NCBI RefSeq assembly: GCF_001540865.1
Contig: NC_033627.1
Location: 1,962,475-2,026,474 of the forward strand
Source: Ananas comosus
Lineage: Eukaryota > Streptophyta > Magnoliopsida > Poales > Bromeliaceae
Reading direction: 5' to 3'
Length of the DNA: 64,000 bases
The translations under genes were made by a program, and so were the position numbers. Below the pieces are notes generated by a model. It ran no database searches, was not told where the DNA came from, and saw only the letters and a list, made by a program, of their open reading frames with translations. Positions 57,996-64,000 of this stretch are shown here, in pieces. The number at the start of each line of letters is the position of its first letter. Positions within the stretch are counted from its first letter, which is position 1.

Positions 57996-59068
57996 GCTAC
58001 TATACTATTAATAGTACCAATCGCTTGGTGCTATTAGATTTTCGGCTTTTGGATGAATGGATGTGCGGTTAGGATGATAGTGGTCTCCGATTAGGATGAT
58101 AGTGGTCCCCTAAGGTTGAGTGGGTGGGTTGGTTGTATAGTATATAATCTAACGGGTGGAAATGGTCAAAGGGGTAGATAAAACGGCTGAAAACTTGATA
58201 GCACCAAATCCTTGGTACTGTCGATAATATAGTAGCCAGACTCTATATTTATATGTGTGCAAAACCGGCATTCTCTTTTGAAGTTTGAACTCTTATATCT
58301 GAACTGCTTCCTATGTAAAGCCTATTAGTTCTGTGGTTCTTCCACGACCTCTCAGCCTTTTCTGTTGGCATTATAATGTAATTTAATATCCAAGAAAATT
58401 TCAAATAATCTAATGGAAATATCATTTATTTCCAAAAATAGTTGAGTGAACAGGAGGACCTCATTGTGTGGATGCGCGCCGCTGCTCTTCCCAAATTCCG
58501 GAAGTTGTATGGTGTTATTGAAGAGAACCTGGAAGCTAATGAGGTGATAGAAGTACGAGTTGCTAACAACTACAATACTTACAGCTTCGGGGGAAAGAAA
58601 AAGCTTGTCCTCACGACATCAAACTGGTTGGGAGGCAAAAACAATTTCCTCGGGATAGCTTATATGGCCACTGGTTCCTTGTGCATTGTCATCTCTATTT
58701 TGTTTGCATTGATTCACGTAAAGAATCCAAGGTGACTACCCTGCTTCACATGTTATTTTTAGTTAAAGCTACAATATATTATTGAAGTGCCACGTCATTC
58801 AGAAAATTTTAACCAAGGTCATATTTAAGAATGAATTGTTCTATCGGTATGTAGTGTTGTTACTTGTTATGAGTTTGGGTTTCGTTAAATGCTTCTTGTG
58901 GCATCTTGAATGCATTTGATCTGCCAAGAATCAGTATTTTGCACTTTTTACTGCATAGAAAAGACCATTTTCGATACGGAGTTAGCTTTTCATCTTCTTG
59001 TTTCCTTTTGTAGGCCCCATGGCGATCCAACTTACTTATCTTGGAACAGGAAAAGCAACGCTAGCTAA
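54014..59068 (+). CDS. ALIS: LEM3/CDC50 family protein (ALA-interacting subunit), eight exons
   Basis: Exons: 54014-54098, 54967-55028, 55113-55187, 55294-55410, 56638-56708, 56880-57177, 58442-58731 and 59014-59068; GT-AG and in phase, 350 residues, the usual family length. The family motif FTQQNLPACKPVLTPG opens exon 2. Transmembrane segment 1 is at about 50-69 (VITIFLLMGIVLTPVGLVCL) and segment 2 at about 304-327 (NFLGIAYMATGSLCIVISIL); between them is a lumenal domain with paired cysteines and Asn glycosylation sites such as NCT and NGT. The conserved DLIVWMRAAALPKFRKLYG and FGGKKKLVLTTSNWLGG are intact. CDC50-type proteins are beta subunits of P4-ATPase flippases and are needed for ER exit and activity. 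Intron 6 (57178-58441) carries a GC-rich insertion and a family-B element. Exon 2 depends on the acceptor at 54965-54966; the next AG would break the frame. Confidence 0.9.
57499..57928. repeat. Duplicated GC-rich segment D1a in an ALIS intron
   Basis: About 430 bp that reappears at 61818-62217 with many small indels. Shared blocks include AACGTCCTCCCCG, CGACGTTAAGAAAGA, ACGGGCTTACTG, CGTCGTCCTTAATAAATGAA and ATGAATTCTACACATTATAT. An N at 57498 marks the left border, right after a TA/GA run. The base composition is unlike the flanking intron. Confidence 0.7.
57929..57992. repeat. (TA)n-(GA)n compound microsatellite
   Basis: Separates D1a from element B6. Confidence 0.9.
57994..58250. mobile_element. 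Fold-back element family B, copy B6 (in ALIS intron 6)
   Basis: End TAGGCTACTATACTATTAAT, tip hairpin TAATAGTACCAA paired with TTGGTGCTATTA, and the family-B interior with an internal tandem duplication of TTAGGATGATAGTGGTC. The right end mirrors the left (GATAATATAGTAGCC). Confidence 0.75.
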
Positions 59069-59737
59069 ATTGCGGAATTCCGAGGGCTCCTGCACATTGC
59101 TGTTCTGAAACAGGTTTGCGCCTTCCTCCAGATTATCGTTATGCTCTACAGCGACATATTTTGAGATGGATGTTAGCTGGTGTGTAATGTATTCTTATGT
59201 TGTAAGTATCCGTAAAGGAGCTGCAATTCCTGTTATGTTTTCTCCTCTTTCTCCTAAGTTCCCCTGCTATGGGTAGCATGTTTAATCATATATTAATTTT
59301 CGAGTTTCCTGTGAGAACAAAGCACTGCGGTATTGTTGCTTAATCCTTCTTACTCTAGGTGCTGCTCTCAGTGAGTACACAGCAGGGCATAAATCACCTT
59401 AATGCCATCAAAATCTACTACTTAAAAGCAACCCATTTTAGGTTAAGATTTTCTCTTTCCAGGCCCCTGAAAAGCAAAACCCCTTTCAAGTAAATTTCTT
59501 TTCCTTTCTCGCGCCAGCTCTTTCTTATGCATTGTTGCAAAGAGGGAGAGAGAAACTGCAGCGTCAGTTGTTCGTTGAACAACGTCATTCACTGTAGAGA
59601 AAGAGAAAAGTAGAGAAAAAAAAAAAGAAGAAAACTAAAAAGATCAGGTGTAGAACAGTTGCAGGAGACAAATCTTTTGTACAGAGGAATTCCTCTGATT
59701 TAGGGCACACTGATCACATGGCCAAGAACATGAGATG

Positions 59738-59778
<41 letters not shown>

Positions 59779-61056
59779 GTATTTCCCCTGCTAATGTTGT
59801 GCTCTTTATCGTGACCAGGGCCATGCTGGGGCTATTCTCGGAAATTAGAACGGCAGACTCAGACCACGTAATACCTGCCTGGCTTTGACTGCACTCATTA
59901 TCTCATCCTGTACAACCAGAATTAACAAAAGGAAACCTAAAACACTTATTACTCGATCATCAGAGGGCCTTTTGCATTAAAATTTGTAGTGTTGTAGCCT
60001 TGTAGGTTGTATTGTTATCTTATAAAGTTCATCTGTGAGTTGTGCTGATAGGAAAGGCAATATATCAAATGCTCTTCAACCGCTCAAATTAGAAGCATAA
60101 AATTGGAGTTTTTGATTCTACAAGCAATGAAGCGTTAGAATTTTTATTTTTATTTTTATTTTTTTGGCCCCAGAATCCTCTATTAAAAACTCTTATTAGA
60201 AGTTGCCAAAGCTGCTAGTAAAGAGGTGAGCCATGTGGCTGATTGTCGAGCGAGGAGAGGCCCGTGAATTAAGATTACCAGCGCCAGAAAAACAGTTGTT
60301 GTTGTGGTACGAGCAATCACAAATAAGGAATGATGATGCTCCAGGCTCCAGCCAACATTTTTAATAATAATAATAGCAACTGTTAATATATATTAGGCGA
60401 CAAATATGCTACATTTTACTTATGATCCTCAAAATATAATACACATGATATTTTTGAAAAAGAAATGTTAATCAGAATCGAAATGTGCGCAACACACATA
60501 AATGCTCACGATATTTGCCATTCGTAACGTAAAATTGGTGGTCATAAAATCGAAAAGATTGAGCATCAAATGAATTAAGTAGAAGGTCATGTTAACAAAA
60601 TAAATTCAGTCTCACTTTCAGTCCTTTATAATGCTTTTTTTTTAAAAAAAAACACAAATGAAGTAAACGTAAATGCTCGGTGTCTTATGATCAAGCCTTC
60701 AATCCTTAACATGGATTTTAAAAGGCGGTCGCTAATATAATTGTTGCAAGTAGCGAAAGCTCTAGTTGAAGTTTAAACCCAGTAGCCCAGTAACATGCCA
60801 CGGCTTTGAAAATATAGCTGCACTGATCTCTCTTGCATTGCGTAATGCATATATAATCTATTGTCATGTAAGTAAACGTTAGAAGACATGTATATACACG
60901 ATGGTGAGCGCGATCGGAAAACAGAAAACGTAGATCCTAGATAAAATATAAAGTGGATCACTAGCTAGGAGAAGAGTCTAAGAACCATTAATACATATAT
61001 ATATATATATATATATATAGATATAGATAATTAAGTGGAGGTGGGTAGGTAGGTAA
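59069..61056. other. ALIS 3' UTR and spacer
   Basis: Transcript-like mixed sequence to about 60060, with a (CT)n run at 59743-59776. It then becomes AT-rich, with a (TA)n run at 60994-61018 just beyond the glutaredoxin stop. No gene is seen. Confidence 0.4.
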
Positions 61057-61497
61057 CTAGAGCCAGAGAGCCCCGGCTTGTTTGAGGAGGGGGACGAGGG
61101 AGCCGTTGATGTGGCACGACATCACCTTTTCCACCCCTCCCAGAAGCTTGCCCCCGACGAACACCACCGGCACCGCCGACGCCGTCGCAGATCCCGATGC
61201 CCCCGACGCAGCAGCAGGCGACGTGGAGGCCAGCAGGTGGGAGAGCACGGCCTGGATGTCGGCGACGCCGCGGTCGAGCTGGTCGAGCTCGTACACGGTG
61301 GGGCCGACGCCGAGGCCCAGGAGCAGGCGCTTGACCACGTGGCACATGCAGCAGCCGCTCACGCTGAACACCACCACCGCGTTCCCGCTCGCCATCCGCG
61401 CCACCCTCTCGTACGGCCCCCTCATCACCACCACGCGACTCGCCCGCCCCTGCTGCTCCTCCCCCTCCTCCTCCTCCTCCTCCACCATCCTCATCAT
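61057..61497 (-). CDS. ROXY: CC-type (ROXY) glutaredoxin, single exon
   Basis: 146 residues. After an acidic start ([12 protein letters not shown]) comes the glutaredoxin fold: [20 protein letters not shown] with the CC-type active site C49-C50-M51-C52, then [25 protein letters not shown] and [20 protein letters not shown]. It ends in ALWL, the C-terminal motif that lets ROXY proteins bind TGA-type bZIP factors; land-plant ROXYs act in petal and anther development, nitrate responses and jasmonate crosstalk. An Ala/Ser/Gly-rich loop of roughly 10-15 extra residues ([19 protein letters not shown]) precedes the cis-Pro segment. Intronless, as is usual for the group. On the minus strand a TATATATATA motif lies about 90-100 bp upstream of the ATG. 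The start could also be Met4 or Met25. Confidence 0.9.
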   Translation of the reverse strand: MMRMVEEEEEEGEEQQGRASRVVVMRGPYERVARMASGNAVVVFSVSGCCMCHVVKRLLLGLGVGPTVYELDQLDRGVADIQAVLSHLLASTSPAAASGASGSATASAVPVVFVGGKLLGGVEKVMSCHINGSLVPLLKQAGALWL

Positions 61498-61583
61498 CCC
61501 TCCTCCTCCTCCTCCTCCTACAACCTTCTACAACCTTCTACGCACCACAAGCAAGGACGCACGAGAGAGAAACGACTCGATCG

Positions 61584-61597
61584 GTATATATATATAC
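61584..61597 (-). promoter_or_regulatory. Probable TATA box of the ROXY gene
   Basis: TATATATATA tract about 90 bp upstream of the start codon, next to a (CA)n run (61597-61611). Confidence 0.4.
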
Positions 61598-61689
61598 ACA
61601 CACACACACACACATACAGCGAGAGAGGAATGGGAGTCAAAGGGACGTGGTTCGGTATGTAGCTTTTGCAGGCGCTTTTTTGGCCTCTG

Positions 61690-61780
61690 CAGAGAGAGAG
61701 AGAGAGAGAGAGAGAGGTGTGCATGGAATGGGGAAAAAGAGAGGCTACATGTTGTGTATATATATAGGGAACGGAGAGGG

Positions 61781-61820
<40 letters not shown>
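61690..61820. repeat. (GA)n microsatellites upstream of ROXY
   Basis: Two GA runs (about 61690-61715 and 61782-61820) separated by ~65 bp. GA runs are common in plant core promoters. The second one borders segment D1b. Confidence 0.85.
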
Positions 61821-61824
<4 letters not shown>

Positions 61825-62217
61825 GGAGGGTATATGACTACGATCGACGATTCTAACGGGATGAAGAGCGACAACGGGGTGTGGGGAAAAATTAACTCGA
61901 CAACACACCAAAAGACACTAACGTCCTCCCCGGACCCACTTTGCTTCGGGCTCCGGGACGGAAACAACATACCGGTTCATGATCCCGCCGACGTTAAGAA
62001 AGACCACGGACAACGGGCTTACTGTGGACGTGTTCAATTCTTTCAAAACAGCAGTTACGTTTTTTCCTGGAACCATACCGTCGTCCTTAATAAATGAACC
62101 AGGTGGGAACACCAACCGACACTGGGCGGACCATAAAATAAGCCTGAGAAAAACCGCTGACACCGACTACCTGACTTCTTTCTAACCGACCTTCTCATTC
62201 GTATGAATTCTACACAT
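61818..62217. repeat. Duplicated segment D1b upstream of ROXY
   Basis: Second copy of the segment at 57499-57928, in the same orientation, about 320 bp upstream of the ROXY start codon. Its left border is also a GA run and its right border also ATGAATTCTACACATTATAT followed by TA repeats. Confidence 0.7.
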
Positions 62218-62257
62218 TATATATATATATATATTAGTATATATATATATATATATA

Positions 62258-62795
62258 CGAGTTGTGCTGGTGATGCTATAAGGAAGTACGAGAGCTAAAC
62301 AAGTCATATTCGATTTTCTGACTTCAATCGACGAATCGGATCTCGTTAAAATTTGATCTACGAGATTAAAGTAACTAATAAAATAAAATTTTGCAATTTT
62401 TTTGATATCATTTGCCTAGTGATCGAAGGGCCAAAATAAATATTTAAGGCGTAGTGAGGACCGGTTGCAAGTTTAACTGGTGTAAAGAAATATCCCAACT
62501 CACAATGAATTTTAATAAAAAATATCTTATACATACAAACAAGATCAATAATTTTGATCTAAATTTAATTCATATCCATCATATTTTGTAAGATTTTTAT
62601 TTCAGCCGTTGATCTTGAGGCCACCATCAATACTAGAGCAATAATATCGTCAAAATCGCAAAAATTATTTTCTAGATACTATCATATCCTAGATCAAGTA
62701 CTAATTGATCCGATCGTTGATTAAAGTCGATCACATCGAAAACAAAGTGGAAAGCACGGAGCCTCTCCGTGTTCCATAAGCATCTAGCCGACTCT
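62258..62795. mobile_element. Fold-back element family A, copy A6 (indel-rich)
   Basis: A3-type copy: GATATCATTTGCCTAGTGAT and GATCAATAATTTTGATCTAA in the expected order, tip GGAAAGCACGGAGCC. It has many one-base insertions and losses relative to A3, which could be decay or sequencing error. Confidence 0.6.
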
Positions 62796-62898
62796 CTCTC
62801 GTCCTCTCATTCACTCTGCGTCCCACGACTGTCTCCGCTCTTCATCTCTACTCATCTATATATATATCTATATATACATATATGTAATAATATATATA

Positions 62899-63126
62899 GA
62901 ACTAGGCTGGAATATTCTTAATAGCACCAATGACTTGGTGCTATTAAGTTTTCTGTCCTTGGATTAAAAGATATGCGGTTAGGATAATGTGGGCCTCCTA
63001 GGGTTGAGTAGGTGGTTGGTTGAATAGTATAATCGAACGGATAAAAATTATAAAAGAGATAAATTTAACGGCAGAAAACTTGATAGCACCAAATGTTTCA
63101 TGCTATCGATAGTATACCAGCCGAAC

Positions 63127-63133
<7 letters not shown>
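62899..63133. mobile_element. Fold-back element family B, copy B7
   Basis: Perfect tip hairpin CTTAATAGCACCAA paired with TTGGTGCTATTAAG. Interior GATATGCGGTTAGGATAATG and GTAGGTGGTTGGTTG; right end GATAGTATACCAGCC. Confidence 0.75.
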
Positions 63134-63161
<28 letters not shown>

Positions 63162-63163
<2 letters not shown>

Positions 63164-63408
63164 TCCGACTACTATATTTTTATGAGTATTAGCTCCCTTA
63201 TACTCATAAGTTTTTGGCTCTTAGATTTATTTCATTGATCATTTCCACTCGTTAGATCATACTATTAAACCAACTACCCACTCAACCCTAGGAGACCACT
63301 ATCATTTTAAGTGGGGACCACCACCATCTTAACCACACATCTTATCAATCAACGGTTAAAAATTTATGAGTACAAGGAGGTCTATATTCATAAAAGTATA
63401 GTAGCCCC
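63162..63408. mobile_element. Fold-back element family B, copy B8 (A1-type tip)
   Basis: Outer end GAGTCCGACTACTATATTTT and hairpin tip TTATGAGTAT paired with ATACTCATAA, the same tip word as A1, but the interior is family B (TCGTTAGATCATACTATT, CAACTACCCACTCAACC). Confidence 0.7.
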
Positions 63409-63434
63409 AGCATATATATATATATATATATATA

Positions 63435-63587
63435 GAGTCCAGCTATGGTGCTTGTAAAAGCATAAAGCACTTGGTGCTTGTAAGTTTTTACCATTAGATC
63501 TACTCATTGGATCATTTTCAACCATTAGATTATACTATTCAACCAACCATCCACTCAACCCTAGAGGGCCCACATCATCCTAACCGC
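63435..63587. mobile_element. Family B element B9, left part only
   Basis: Starts GAGTCCAGCTATGGTGCTTG and runs through CCACTCAACCCTAGAGGGCC and CATCATCCTAACCGC, then stops at an N (63588), where family-A sequence begins. Confidence 0.65.
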
Positions 63588-63588
63588 N

Positions 63589-64000
63589 AACATTATTTAG
63601 AGTATTTAAAATTTTTAGAAATCAAATTTCGTAAATTTTCGACATCATTTACTTTACGATCAAAAGGTCACAAAATTGAATATTTGCTAACTTAAGGTGC
63701 AAAAAAATTGGAATAGGTTGAATTTTTGATAAAAAATTCTATTCACTATCTAGATTAATACTATACTCTTAAATTGAAGGATCCGATCATCCATTTTTAG
63801 GACGTTGTTCAATTTTGACCGATCATTTTATACACGCGCAATAGATTTTATTATGATTTCTAAAAATTACAAAATTTATTTTTTAAAAGTTCAAATACTC
63901 TAAATCATATTTAATGGAGTGAATAGTCGATTCGAAAGCTCTATTATCGAAAATGACTTATGAATATAAGTATGATCGTATTCATAAGATTGTAATAGCC
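63589..64000. mobile_element. Family A element A7 (A1 subfamily), left end missing
   Basis: Matches A1 from AACATTATTTAGAGTATTTA to the right tip CTTATGAATA paired with TATTCATAAG. The left terminal ~110 bp are absent, replaced by B9 at the N. Confidence 0.7.

Overview
This window is nuclear DNA from a flowering plant, probably a non-grass monocot. The signs are GT-AG introns, a PINOID-type kinase, a CC-type (ROXY) glutaredoxin, a malectin-kinesin, PPR genes, GC-rich first exons and AT-rich spacers full of small transposons. The repeat style and the single-N joins fit a long-read-patched assembly such as pineapple, but the species cannot be proven from sequence alone.

Genes, left to right: (1) a PLS-class PPR gene on the minus strand, cut by the left edge, with GTG where ATG is expected; (2) a type-1-like lipid transfer protein (minus); (3) an AGC VIII kinase of the PINOID type (minus), with an intact N-lobe exon and a frameshift-riddled C-lobe exon; (4) a nine-exon metallo-beta-lactamase-fold hydrolase (minus), divergent from (5) an intronless 812-residue P-class PPR gene (plus); (6) a seven-exon C3HC zinc-finger protein of the ILP1/NIPA type (minus); (7) a 17-exon kinesin-14 with an N-terminal malectin domain (minus); (8) an eight-exon LEM3/CDC50 (ALIS) flippase subunit (plus); (9) a single-exon ROXY glutaredoxin (minus). 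For genes 4, 6, 7 and 8 every exon junction was checked for splice dinucleotides and reading phase; the totals are 329, 970, 1069 and 350 residues.

The spacers at 3.9-11.7 kb, 17-19.6 kb, 24.4-27.6 kb, 52-53.4 kb and 62-64 kb hold non-autonomous DNA transposons: two related fold-back families (here A and B) that sit in TA microsatellites and carry copy-specific hairpin tips, Mutator-like fold-backs with 9-11 bp target duplications, Tourist-like elements with TTA/TAA duplications, and a tRNA-derived SINE with clean target duplications. Several are nested. The stretches 8.7-10.7, 11.7-13.5 and 19.6-24.4 kb contain nothing I recognise.

The genes are ordinary housekeeping or developmental loci and do not form a single pathway. 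The main oddities are the A/B elements with exchangeable tips, a ~430 bp segment present both in an ALIS intron and upstream of ROXY, and patches of dense small indels that may be assembly error rather than biology.
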